This document shows positions 24,701 through 36,500 of a stretch of 64,000 nt of DNA, piece by piece. Source of the stretch: Norana najaformis (Eukaryota > Annelida > Clitellata > Crassiclitellata > Hormogastridae); the NCBI GenBank assembly GCA_964023275.1, contig OZ029913.1, positions 56,297,358 through 56,361,357 on the forward strand, in the 5' to 3' direction. Both the position numbers and the translations under genes were made by a program. Positions within the stretch are counted from its first letter, which is position 1, and every line of letters begins with the position of its first letter. The notes under the pieces were generated by a model. It was given only the letters and a program-made list of their open reading frames with translations. It was not told where the DNA came from and searched no databases.

Positions 24701-26673
24701 ATGCTGTATAAAGAGTCACCATGATATTTCATGACACTGATGTTACAAAGTCAAGACAAGAGACTAGCAATTAGACAAAGAATCTTTTATATACATCTAT
24801 GAGCAACATTCCTCAGAGTTTCATCCTGTAGTTGCGTACCCTGTACAGCAGGAAATTTCCCCACACTTACTCTTTTAAAGGTTTCGATTGTCGCACGTGA
24901 TTATCTTTAGCTTTCCCAGAATTCTACACGTACATGAAACTTCAAGTAAAAAATTTATGGATGATGTATTTTTCTCATAGAATTTATACCTATGACCATG
25001 TTTGGTATTGCCTGTTGTTACGATTTTCTACGTGCCTCAGCAGCTAAATCTTTTGTGATTCTTCACATTATTGCTATTCTCAGCTCATAATCACACAGGT
25101 ATAAATATATACGGACTATAATCGTTTTTACTTCTCGGATTTTCGTGTCTATGAATCCGTTTCAAAATCAACGTTCAAGTTTTTCAATGTCGTATTTGTG
25201 CAACTGAAATAATTACATAATAGTAAAATCCCGATGCTTTGATGACTGTGGTCATCCTAATCATCCCTGAAGCTGCGTTTTCTTTTGTAGGGAAGTCTGG
25301 TGACATCCGCTTGAATCGCAATGGAAACCTATTGCAAGTACTGGACAACATTACTGAATTCGACTACAACACTCCAAAATTGATCGAGTATGTATTCAGA
25401 GCCACTCAAAAGCGTTTAATCGATGATCACTCCTACGAAAAATCGCACTTTAACAAAATATATAATCCACTGAACAGAACGAATGAGATTCATGCGGCAT
25501 CTCAGACCATAAGACAGGCAAGGGAGGTGGACGAGCAATCTCAACAACAAGATGGGTTTAGGGTCGATATAGTGTAGGCGAGTTCCATAATCAACTTAAA
25601 ATTTAGTAGTCGTCAAGTAACGATCGCACACGAAGTCACATTGAAAATTGTCCTGACTAGTGAGACGTTTTACCCTTAGTGGGTTAGTCAGCTGCACGGT
25701 TTTATAGCACCCTCAAAGTACCTCCAGAAGGCGTGCCTTGATTTTCATATTGATGTTAGTGTACGCTACGCTAATGGTGAAAGACGCAGCGTATATGTAT
25801 CCATCAGATCATTAGGTCTGTGCAGAACAGGTATTCGTCAATAGCCGACCTAAGGATCGAAGAACCTGTCCACATTTGTCGGTCGATGCCATCCTTCTCT
25901 TTCTCGCCGTAGCATCAATGAATCTGAGGTCCTGATGCGCTGGCAATCGCTAGATAGGATGACAATATATAAAGTGTTCCTATTGCATCATAGCGAAAAT
26001 AAATAAATTTACGAGTCTAGAACACAGGTACATGTGTCTGACAATAGAGCGGAATGAATAAGCTTTTTGGTCTCAATCTTTTAGGTATGAGAACCCAATT
26101 GAAGTAAAACCGGGAGACGAAATCCAAATGAAATGTGTCTATCAGTCGACCCAAATGAATTCGGCAACTTACTTCGGAGATGCGACCTCCGACGAGATGT
26201 GCTATGGCTTCTTCACTTACTACCCGCTACTTGAAGGAGTCGAGTTCTGTGGTCAATGGAAAAGCATCAGCTATTGCAACAGAAATGGAGACATTCAGTT
26301 GGAAACTTGCGATTTAAGCACTTTCATAAAGCTTCTCGGCTTACTTCAGTACACATGTACTGAGAATTGCACATCGGCCCCTTGTGCTTTAATCATAGAT
26401 GGGATGTACGCCACCGGATGCCAAAATTACCCGGATGTGAAGTCATATATTGCCACCTTCATGCACGACAATACTGAAATATTCGAGAAGTGCGCATTTG
26501 AAAGGCCACCCAAAACACCATCCACACCATCAACACCATCCACACAATCCATACCATCCACCCCATCCACATCATCCACACCACAATGTCCAGTCAGTAA
26601 TTCCCCTGGCCAACGTACCTCTTTTGGTGTTGGCTTCGTACTCACTCTAATGGCTTATACTGCCTACTGTTAA
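21791..26673 (+). pseudogene. Temptin-copper monooxygenase copy 2 (5'-deleted pseudogene)
   Basis: Exons 4-8 remain: 21791-21976, 22527-22684, 24035-24272, 25291-25387, 26085-26673. The temptin exons are gone. Exon 4 keeps the first copper motif VLHHMAIYGC. Exon 5 carries TGA at 22598-22600 in place of a Trp codon, and exon 6 TAA at 24146-24148 plus an in-frame 3-bp loss. Exons 7 and 8 are intact with good splice sites. Exon 8 encodes the EMCYGF copper-ligand region, the Cys-rich C-terminal part, and a Ser-Thr-Pro stalk longer than in any other copy (PSTPSTPSTQ type), then a hydrophobic tail ending in YC. A polyadenylation signal AATAAA is at 26789-26794. With no promoter and two stops it should not make an enzyme. 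Confidence 0.85.
22970..23245 (+). mobile_element. LINE C-terminal relic (RTE-like) in intron 5 of copy 2
   Basis: A degraded frame reads KGHGHLMRREE, RIMTAEVFGRR, RGRQNKTWEGVIQQDL and WKRRIVVADPS. The pattern GH-x-MRR...GRR-x-RGR-x...W...ADP is the C-terminal end of RTE-like retrotransposon proteins. Paralogous relics are at 40020-40290 and, interrupted, 58676-59155. Confidence 0.7.
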
Positions 26674-28697
26674 ACTCTGTAAGATTGATTATTGATTCAA
26701 AAGACTAAATTACAGGGACTGCCTTTGTAATTAGCTATCACATAAATCATTTACCAAAGTTATAACAAATTTTTTTGACCATGTGAGAAATAAAATTTTA
26801 TGGGATCCTGAAATAACTGATTCTCATCAATTCGTGTTGTTATTATTATTGTTATTATTGTTGTTGTTATTATTATTATTATTAGTAGTAGTAGTTGTTG
26901 TTGTTGTTGTTGTTGTGGTAGTAGAAGTAGTAGTGGTAGTAGTATCAGTGGTAGTAGTGGTAGTCGTAGTAGTAGTAGTAATAGAGGTATTAGCAGTAGT
27001 ATAGTCATCATCATTTATTTTACCCGATATTCAAATTTAATTACGTTCTAATCATGTAGTACCAACTGTGCCTCTAGACGAGTACGAATAATAAAAAATA
27101 ATTCCAGAGTTTTATATTATACACGGAAAAATCGTATACTTTGCTTGATACCAATATAACTGCAGCTGTCTGTAGATGTATCCTTCTATGGTACCATTGC
27201 CAACCAAAAAGTCATAACGATATCGATGGGTAAATGTGCGTTAAGGACTTGCTGAAGATTCTGCACAACGAACAATATAAAGTGGGAAGCCCTTGCTTGC
27301 AGATGTGAATATAATTGTAATCGCTGTTTGGACAGCGCCACTTTAAGAGAAACAACTGAGAGGCGTCCCCCATCTAGCAACAGAAAACCTCTGTCAAACA
27401 AAACGAAGTGTTTACAGTAAAAAGGCCACGAAATAACAATTAACCTGCATTCTTTACAGTCTCCTGAAATTTTGAGGCATTTTACGAGAGTTGTAGCACT
27501 GGTCTGGCGTATGCTCAGTTGAAGGTTTGAGTAACATATATTGTTAATACTGTAAATTCGTGCATTCAGAAACTGTGGCGATTCAATCACTGTTGTTATT
27601 TAACTGTTCTTTTAATTATACCTAAGACAAAATCAAAGACTGCGTCTGTCTACTCGAGTTAACGCTACTATACGAATCAATCAAATCGACGGTTCGTAGC
27701 TCGATCATTGGCAGCTATGAAAGATCGTCTAAAATGATGAAGATGATCACAATGGTGATGATTATGGTTGTGTTGCATCTTAGACACCTATTTTTTACTT
27801 CTCTTCCTCGTATTTGTTGACAACGAGAAAAAAATGTCAACTAAACCTTGAAAATGATGGTGATGTTGACTTGATGCTGGTGCTGGTGACTAAAGGATAA
27901 CGATTACGATGATTTGATGCTTATGATGATGATGGTGACGATTTCATTATGAATTCATCGTAGAAGAAGGCTGTGAGTCTATTATGCTGGGAAGAGAAGA
28001 AAATTTAACAACATTGAAGACATTCAGCATTACTCTGATTTGCAGGGTATTAAAAAGTCTAAGTTATTTTATACAATCTTGATTTCAACCAGTATTGTTT
28101 GGACTGCACCAGAATCAGACATTTTCCTCATTTCTTTTTGATGCAGTGTTTATACGTCCATACTTATACCTACGCGAATGTTCATCAAGCCGCAGAGCCC
28201 TGAACTGAAACTCTTAAATCAGAAAACTTCGAAACTACCAGCAAAGGAATACGCTTCAAACAACTAAGATTAGGCTACCTCAGTTCAAATTTAGAACAAT
28301 TGAATTTATTTGGCGCCAGATCGGACCAACCGACAGTCATAGCACAATGTTAAGAATGTTAAGAAACGTAGGCCCGAATAAGTCACTCACACAACAGCCA
28401 CAAGAATTCTATTGGTCTAAACTTGAAGTATTATATGAGTTCATATTTAGGCACGTTTGTCATGCGTATCCACCAACAAATATACATATACGTATGTGAA
28501 AAGATATAGTAGGCCTATATATATATGTATGCATGTATACAGGTACGTATTTATGAACCTCATTAGAAATGTGCTGCAATATGATTTTCTAGCAGTTCTA
28601 AAAAGGTGGGTCGTAAGATAAACTGTGAACGTTTCTTGAGCTGTTTGGAGTGAAAGAGTTCGAATTTTTAGTGGAAGATTGTTCTAGAAGGAAGGTC
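26674..28697. other. 3' flank of copy 2; no gene
   Basis: The first part is the 3' UTR-like sequence shared with copies 3 and 4. It is followed by a triplet microsatellite and GATGAT-rich DNA that aligns to 44806-45590. A 134-aa minus-strand frame at 27186-27590 has no recognisable family and is not supported. Confidence 0.55.
26836..27003. repeat. Compound TTA/TTG/GTA triplet microsatellite
   Basis: Runs of ATT and GTT followed by GTA and GTG units. The open frames here on both strands are only Leu or Val repeats caused by the triplets. Confidence 0.95.
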
Positions 28698-28701
28698 TTA
28701 A

Positions 28702-30447
28702 CCCTCATCCACATTGGTCATGAAAGTCACGTTATTGCATACCTGGGGTCCGGCTGGACCCCAACGGTAAGAATGCATGCTTCGAGTGATATTTGCATTC
28801 CGACATCAAAATAGCTTAAGTTCTTCTTGAAACATAGTAACACACAGTAGTTTTCATTAAAGTAGGTCCTATGTAACTAGTCATGGCAAGAATATTTTTA
28901 TTACACAAATCAGGTACCCTGCCAATTTTATATAATGAATGTAACAGGTCGCTCCTCAAAGCAAACTGTTCAATTTAAGCTTAGTTTAATTCAAGAATTT
29001 CAATTGAATGAAGAAACTTATTAAGCTAAGCACAAATCCTGGTTTAATCTTCAGTGAATGTGTTTAGAGGTCGTCTGTTACATACACTTGGCCACATAAC
29101 GCCAGGTGTCGAGTGATCCATGCAGACATTTCTGCGGCAGAACAGTGCACTCTTGTTTCACCTTTCTGTCAGCACTGCGTGGAAAGATGTGGCAACGATG
29201 CTTTCTGGAAGGTTCTTTGCTGTCAAGGTTGCCTTCCACTTCAATCAATACACCCTGCATGTTGACATGATTGATAGCATTTCTCACTTCACCTTGCACA
29301 GCTCGGGGATTTGCAGCACGTACAGCAATTTGTTCGTGAACCAGCTCTCGGCCCAACTGTAACATGAATAGTCGACGACGGCGGCTCCCACTTCGAGATT
29401 CTCACTCTGGACAGTTGCATAGCCAGATAACAAGGGCTGCAATGCAAGCGACATCGACGATGTTGAAGAACAATGATAATGGCCATCGTTTGCATTTTCG
29501 TTTGCAGGAGTATGTTGCGGCAAGTTTGTCCATGTCTACTCCGCCCTTCTTGGAATTGTAGTGAAGTATGATAAGAGGCGTGTGATGGTCACCTGGTGTT
29601 GCACTGTCATGATGCAAAGAGGACAGCAAGATGACAGCATTTGTCTTCTTTGGGACATAAGTGTAATCTACAAAGTGTAACTTCTACAAAAGGCAAAAAT
29701 TGTTGATTTTTCTTCTCTGATTTTTCTTGCATTTCATATGGGATATCCGCCTTGTTTTTGCGAACTGTTCCCACATATGTAGTATGCCATTCAAACAGCG
29801 TCTTTACAAGAGGCAGGTTGGTGAAAAAATTGTCACCAATGATATTATGACCCGTCTTCATCCATGGCTTGGCGCCCACCTCGGCCACGTGCTGTACCAC
29901 GAGTTGCTGTTCTGCCACACACTCGTGCTGCAGGAAGTGCAGGTTCTTCAGCAGGCTCAAAGTCATCACTGTCAGCTTCTTCTTCGTCAGACACGTGATC
30001 AATTTCATCTTCTTCATCAATCATCTCATTGCTGCTTTCTTTGTTGCTCTGAACGTCATCTTCTTCGTCATGGAGTAGTATCTTCAGCGCTTCAGCAACA
30101 GTATAACCAGCACATCTTTGAGTCATTTTACATTTAAATGCCTAGGAACAGTTGCCAACCATTTATGTGCTCCATCATTTCCTTAAAATGGGCGCCTAAG
30201 TAATTTAATTTAGGTTTTTTCAATAGTGGGGTCCATCTGGACCCCAGGGGTCTCTATGGACCCCATAGGAAATTTTAAAATATTTCCTTTGCGAAATAAT
30301 TTGCTGACGTATAAATTCATGCACCTGTTGATTGATGAAGGGCTGACAATTACATCAAATAATAGTGTTATGCCATCTATGTAACAGAAGTCACACATAT
30401 TCTAAACTGGTTGTGGTCCGCTTGGACCCCAGGTATGTGGATGAGGG
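28702..30447. mobile_element. piggyBac element, internally deleted
   Basis: The ends are inverted repeats beginning CCCTCATCCACAT on both sides, flanked by the piggyBac target duplication TTAA at 28698-28701 and 30448-30451. Inside both ends lie palindromes of the form GGGGTCC(N)GGACCCC: one near 28749, two near 30228-30265, one near 30414. The transposase remnant is on the minus strand. The spacers at 16228 and 49245 show the uninterrupted sequence, so the insertion postdates the spacer duplication. Confidence 0.9.
29080..30126 (-). pseudogene. piggyBac transposase remnant (frameshifted, internally deleted)
   Basis: Pieces in order on the minus strand: an acidic N-terminus with HDEEDDVQSN and a low-complexity acidic stretch (ATG at 30126); then, after a deletion of the N-terminal catalytic part, GHNIIGDNFFTNLPL and TTYVGTVRKNKADIP; then YNSKKGGVDMDKLAATYSC with the following KRWPLSLFFN; then a helical stretch and a terminal Cys-rich motif near 29120. 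These are the second half of DDE_Tnp_1_7. At least three frame changes separate them. No active transposase can be encoded. Confidence 0.85.
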
Positions 30448-30683
30448 TTAAATAGAACCGTAACCATAATGTACTAGACAACAAACGATGCTTTGTATGT
30501 TATGATTTATATATACAGTGCATTTATACATAACAACAAACGCACGTGAATAGAATGTGAGTAGTGAAAAGACGCAGCAGATTGATTCACGGTGACTCGA
30601 AAAGTTATTTGATAGTTTATACGTCATCCAAAAATACGTAGAAAAAGTTGCAAAGCATGTTTGTTTATAAAGCCGTTGATGAC

Positions 30684-30812
30684 CAACGTCCAGAGGGGCA
30701 ACCGAATCCAGTGGACCCGGCGGTATTCGAGCTAGAGTTGTGAGATGTGGGAGAAAGTGCTGTTGAGCGATGAAAGCACCTTCTTCCTGTTTGGCAAACA
30801 GGCCCACACGTT
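30684..30812 (+). mobile_element. Tc1/mariner transposase fragment
   Basis: Degraded frame with WEKVLLSDESTFFLFG, the second catalytic aspartate region of Tc1-like transposases. The related fragment at 45580-46123 is longer, so this one has lost about 470 bp internally; the same flanking sequence follows both. Confidence 0.75.
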
Positions 30813-31199
30813 ATTTCATTTCAACACATTGTGCTATTCACAGAAGAAAGATGGGCCTGACATGCTTGTTTTTGACCTTTTCTATATCGGCATATTCACC
30901 GCATGGTAAAAAAATTAGTCATGTTAATTCAATATATATATACATAATTTGTATATACCTAGCAGATACATATTATAGGCTGCATTTTTATATTTTGTGA
31001 CTTTGAAAAGTTTATACAATATGCTTGAATTGACTGACGCTTTCCAATTGATCCAACAATAGACCTACGTGAACGAAATATGTGTACTGCAAAGACGCAG
31101 TAAAATAAGTGATGATGCCTCCAAAATTATTGTGAGTTTTGTATGCCACCCAAAAGCATTTATAAAAAGTTGCAAAGCATGTCTACCGTTGAAAGAACA

Positions 31200-31270
31200 A
31201 ATGAATTTATGAATAGGTCAAGGAACGAACGAACGAATGGATGAACGACTGAACAAAGGAACGAATGAAT
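31200..31270. repeat. Degenerate (GAAC/GAAT)n repeat
   Basis: Run of gaacgaacgaacgaat and variants in the spacer before copy 3. Confidence 0.75.
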
Positions 31271-33255
31271 ATTGGAACATACATAAATTTTATAATTCTT
31301 ATATGATCACAACTTTTTATAATGTGTCTGTCAATTGCAGTCCTTTAAACCTAATCATAAATGAAGGTTGCGTTATGGTTCTAATAGCTAATGCGAATCG
31401 TTTCGTCCTTTTGTTAATTAATTAAGCTAGCTAAGTCACTGAAGAGTGACGCTATGCAGGTAGCGTGCATTCGTACACTCGATGTATGTGCAATAGCTGT
31501 GGTGTGTTGCTTTGTCAACAGTGTGTGTCTGCACAGAGTGACATTTAGCAAGTTGTTCGGTCTGTTGCTTGCTAGGGATATTTTATACTTGGTCTTTGAG
31601 TTGATTTCCTACATTGAAACTTCTCAGAAACCTATTCGACAGAGTTCATGAGTTGCAGATGTCGCTGTCAGGAAAAACGAATCAAACTAAAAAGTTTAGA
31701 AATCGAAAGTAGACAGAACAGGCCACGATATCAACGCTCAACTTTATGGAGCAGCCAACACAGTTAAAATTCGTTCACAAAAAGACATCCACCAAAAATG
31801 ACTTACTTTAGACCATTTCCTCCACATGTCCACATCTGTTCACAATTGGCGTTACCCTTTTTGGACGTCCGCACTCCGGCTGAATACAAAGCCTTAGGTT
31901 AGACTAATCTTGCGCGGCTAAAGATGCTCTGGGGTGCGGTATTTTGATACTTCCGCATCCAGCAAAGCCACTGTTTAGATCCACGCAACAGAGACTGTCT
32001 GCTCTGTTACTTAATTGGTTTTTCCAAACGCTGTACTGAAATACCAGTATATACCAAATTACATTCGGACGTCCGCATTGCGTTATACTGCTCCCCTATT
32101 GGCAGTCTTTCAAATGCGTCATTTCAAGTGCTATGTCCTTCGCACGGCAAACAGCTACAATTGAATATTTTTTCACCCACGACAACCGGCCTTTGTTCTG
32201 TTTCATTCTTGCGTCAGCGTTTACACAAAAATCCATTGTGGCGAATGGCAAGCATAGCATAGTACAGCACAGCATGAATCTTCTGTGGTTCAGAGGACAA
32301 TTAGTCTGTTATAACTACAGCCAGAAACATATATATGCAGGTATTATACGTGGAAATACCTATAAGTTACAGATGTGAAACGAGTCAATGTCATATATCT
32401 ACAAAAGAACAGTGTTCGGTTGTTTGACTGCTGTCGTCGTCTTTGTACTGAAACACAAACTCACACATAGATAAATTAGTAATCAGTATTGATATAACAT
32501 AAATATTTATCAATATAGAACCCTATAAAACACTATGTATTATTCAGTAATTAGATATATGTACAAACTTGCGTAAAAATACATATATCAAACTCATCAT
32601 TCTATGAAACAACATTAGATTGTGAGTTCGAGTTTAAATTGTTGTGTTCTATTGACGGGGTTTCCTTATAGTGTTCAGGATGACAGCAATCTCATTCCTT
32701 GTTTTGAATAAATGATTTTTCGCCGATTTAGATGAGAGGAGAAAGCGTCTCATGTTGACCTTAACTTTTTCTACTGACTGCGTATGAAAATAAAATCATA
32801 ATCATGATCATTATCAACCTCTGTGAACATCGCTCACTTGCGTGCAACATGTGACATAGGTCTATGTTTAAAAAAACGTACAAATGCAAGACGTTTCCGA
32901 AATAATGTTCGCCGTGATTTTAATGCAATATCCAAACCAGTTCTTGTCTTTGAATAGACAAATAATCATACATGGCAAAACTGGGCACCGGAAAAAACGT
33001 GATTTGCAATGGTTCAAACACAGAATATGTGTCTTCGGAAACGTTTGAAACCCTAGTCAAGGCCTAGTTAGTCAGCAAAGCAGACGCGAAACAATTTTTG
33101 TAGGCCTTAGCACTTAATCTCCTGAAGGACGAATATGAATATGACTGGCGTACACCTACGCAGCTTACGTGAGGTCTGAATTTAGTCATCTCGACCAAGT
33201 CTAAAGGTACGAAAGAATGTGCGCATTGAAAATCACGTGAGCTCTCTTGGAAGCA

Positions 33256-33264
33256 TATAAAAAG
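33256..33264 (+). promoter_or_regulatory. TATA box of copy 3
   Basis: TATAAAAAG in a context shared with copy 4 at 52448-52456. Transcription would start about 25-35 bp downstream, near ttctgaaacaactggtc. Confidence 0.65.
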
Positions 33265-33284
33265 TCGTCTCTTTTAAGTTCTGA

Positions 33285-33351
33285 AACAACTGGTCGTTGA
33301 TTTGCGCGTCAGTTCAACATTGTGTGGATGCAACGTTCTTGCAAGAATAAG
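33285..33351 (+). other. Predicted 5' UTR exon of copy 3
   Basis: The segment ends in aataag followed by gtagga (donor at 33352). The next acceptor is ttctgcag ending at 33588, directly before the ATG. The same exon and donor occur in copy 4 (ending 52543). The 5' boundary is estimated from the TATA box only. Confidence 0.5.
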
Positions 33352-33588
33352 GTAGGATATTCGCCGGTTGACAATTTACTTGAGTGAATATCTTTTATGT
33401 TGAACGAGATTGAGAGATCTTACTTCTGACTGCAGCTTGGTTTTAGTGCGCCATCGGTTGATGCCCTGTGCATTTATACACCGGAGCCACAGAAATTGAT
33501 AATTATTACTAATAAATCCAACGTGATTTCTCTAGATGTATGTTACAGTTGCATATCTAAAACCCGTGTCTTTGATTATTTTCTGCAG

Positions 33589-36500
33589 ATGTCTGCAAGA
33601 CTTTTTCTGAGCATCCTGTTTGCAGCGCTCTGCTGTGAATCAAATGGGTATCCAAGGTTTCAAGAACAGATTCCCAACGGAGACAAGGTACCGAATCCAT
33701 GCAATCGGTCGACGATTTGGCCTGGAGTCGGACACCAAAGCACTTACGGGTCAGGTCCACGAAATCCATTCGGACTGGACTTCGAGGCAAACGAAAAAGT
33801 AAGTAAATTTTTAATTAAGATTTTGATTTAAAATAGTTATGATTTAGTTTGATTCATATTTAAATTTAAATTACTCTTGATAAAATATTTATAAAAGAAA
33901 TTTTACAGAATTTTGATATAATAATTCGCAGTACTTTACCTTTGTTATAACTTAACCTTATCCTTATATAATTTTAACAGAATTTTTGTCTCAATTTGTA
34001 AAGCATCTTGCGTATAGCAGCTTGATGCTGGTGATGATCCCTCTGGCAGTGAAATTAAGCAATGCTGAGTCTGGTTAGTTCTTGGTGTGTACTCTATCCA
34101 TGAAGCTTGCATTCTTTTTCTGCTTCGTCTAGGATTCAAGTTCTAGGGCATCATGTGAATTCAGCAATTAGGTTTGAGGTTTTTTGGGATCGATCATCAC
34201 AAGGGAAATAGATATTAGCACTTTCCAATGGCATGCAATTGCTTAAACATTCTTTCTAATTCCAATTATTGACATCTGCTAGATCTGGGACAGGACACTT
34301 TGCAAGAAGGATTCAGATGGAGACGGACTGACTAATGGCCAAGAGTTGGGTGACCCAAATTGCACTTGGTCACAAGGAAGCACTCCTACGTTCAGCACCA
34401 ACCTCTCCCATCCAGGTTTTATGAACATTTAATTACATTTAATAGACATTTTCATCCTTGTTTGTCAAGTCTTCCTATCACCAGTGTGAATAGTCAATAT
34501 CTTTTATTCTCGTACCTTGATAAACCTACTAAAACAAAAGATATGATTTTAACACTAAGAATTAATATTCAAATAAGGTTTAAAGAGTAGATAAGCTGTA
34601 TTATTTTCAGTATTAGGCCTACTTTAATTATTATTACATAGGCATTTAAGTTTAAAGGGCCTACAACATGGGCTGTTACGAACTCGCTCAGTCACGTGGA
34701 TACGCTTGAAGGAACACTAGTTTAAGTCCTACCCTAAATGAATTGATTTCATGCTGGTGTTTACGGTTTTCAGGAAGTAGGCTAAATCAGGCAGATAACT
34801 GTGCAACTGCACAACATTGTGAACCACACCTTGTAATCAAAATTGTAATCAAAAATTCATAAAGCGCCACTTCGAGGTAAACTCCTCAGAGGAACTCCCG
34901 GCCCTACAACACAGAAGCACTGGGAAATAAGAAGGTCTTCAAAGCTTGCGGAAAAGAGGGGGAAATAGACCTAGAAGTCTACACTGTCTATTTCTCGCTT
35001 ATTGAATGTGGAATGTAAACCAAGAGATTTATGATATAATGACCAAGAAAGTGTTCAGTTAGTTCTATATTCGACTGGCTCTCAGAGAAATGAAATTTCT
35101 AAGAATCTTTGGCACGAAGTATTGAACGTTTGCGAGTGCACAATAATTAAATGTTTAGCGAGCTAAACTGTCGAACAGAGCAGTCGGGATTCAATATCCG
35201 ACTAGAACAGAAACATATTTTGAGATTTCTGCTTCTTTTGTGATATCTAGCAAACTCAGCTATAAAATTAATACATTGACTTTCATTGCCGGTTTAAAAA
35301 GCGCCGGAAAGGAAAATCTTGCCATCCCCCCTCATAAATCGAGGATAAGAAAAATGAAGTCGCAACCATTTCAAATTGATGTTTGCCTCGGATTTGCTTA
35401 AGAGACTGATTCTTTTTCTTGTCTTCATTGTTCTTCATCATCATTTTCTTCTTCTTTTCTTCTTCTCCTCTTCCTTTTCTTCCTGCTTTTTCAAAACTCC
35501 ACGAAAACACTTTTGATCTTGGCTTAATGATTATGTTTGTGATACAGAGGGTCTATTATGCGGAAAGAATACCATCGTTGCTTGTTCCACATTGCATCAC
35601 ATTTTACACTATGACTCAAAGATTTTTTTAATAAGTCACATTGCTGATCGCTGATGCCACCGTCCGTAAATACAGAAGAAATGTAAATTGATGACCTTGA
35701 CAATTGTCTATTGTTCCCTTTTGGTTCAACCACTGATACCACGCATCAAAGTCATTGATAATAGCGTGCAATCTTTAAATTTGGTTGTGAATTGAGTCCA
35801 GGAATCTTTCTGAATGTTACAGGAATCTGTGAGCCACTTGGTTCGTCTCAGTGCTCAGGAAAGAACTCTTGGCTGATGAACTGTAGTCCTGGAAAAATGA
35901 ATTGTCCGGCAGTAATACAACCAGGTAAAACTATAGCATACATTAATTACAATCTTCGTCATAGGCCTACTTATCTCTTTCAGAACTCCACTCTATATAT
36001 TGACCCCACATCGTTGTTGGAATTCACTTATTAAAGTTCAAGACATTTGATTAAGAACCTCGTTTAGATAAAGCAACTAGGCCTACTTGTAGCATATATG
36101 TATGGCGAACATTCTGGAAGTCTACATTACTATGTTGTTTTCTGAAGAGAGTAGGCCCCTACATGCAGTTCTTCGTTTGTACCACTTTTTCACCTAACTG
36201 GCGTTTAATACATATATGTTACATGTAATTCTAGCCGTTACTCATATAACTTAGCACGAAAATCAGAATAGTAGACTATTGAGTTATGTTACTCTAAGTC
36301 CACTTAGTTGAAAAATCAACCTCATAATCAATATATCCTGCCTCAGGTTAACATGAGCTACGTTATGAATAGTCTACCTTATCTACAAGCTCCCTATAAG
36401 ACGCTGTAGTTGTGGATTATATTGCTTTATGTCCATGAATTTGGATAGTATTTTAAAACTATAGGGATACAAGTCTGCATCCGATAGTATATACCACTTT

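Larger units (their letters stand above)
30452..33255. other. Spacer between piggyBac and copy 3; no gene
   Basis: Mostly a diverged copy of the other array spacers, internally repeated: 30452-30660 resembles 30930-31180. It contains a Tc1 fragment and GAAC repeats. From about 32640 it becomes the upstream region shared with copy 4. Confidence 0.6.

Noticed and set aside
25388-25577. Read-through of exon 7 in copy 2 to a 112-aa frame
   Set aside because: A gtatgt donor at 25388 shared by all other copies except copy 1 ends the exon, and the spliced product matches the DBH/PHM spacing.
26760-27014. Poly-Leu and poly-Val frames
   Set aside because: Produced by a triplet microsatellite read on either strand.
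27186-27590. 134-aa minus-strand frame
   Set aside because: No recognisable motif, no conserved counterpart in the paralogous spacer, no splice context.
33496-33588. Upstream extension of copy 3 (start at 33496)
   Set aside because: It would bury the signal peptide; an acceptor ttctgcag directly precedes the ATG at 33589, and temptin-type proteins start with the signal peptide.
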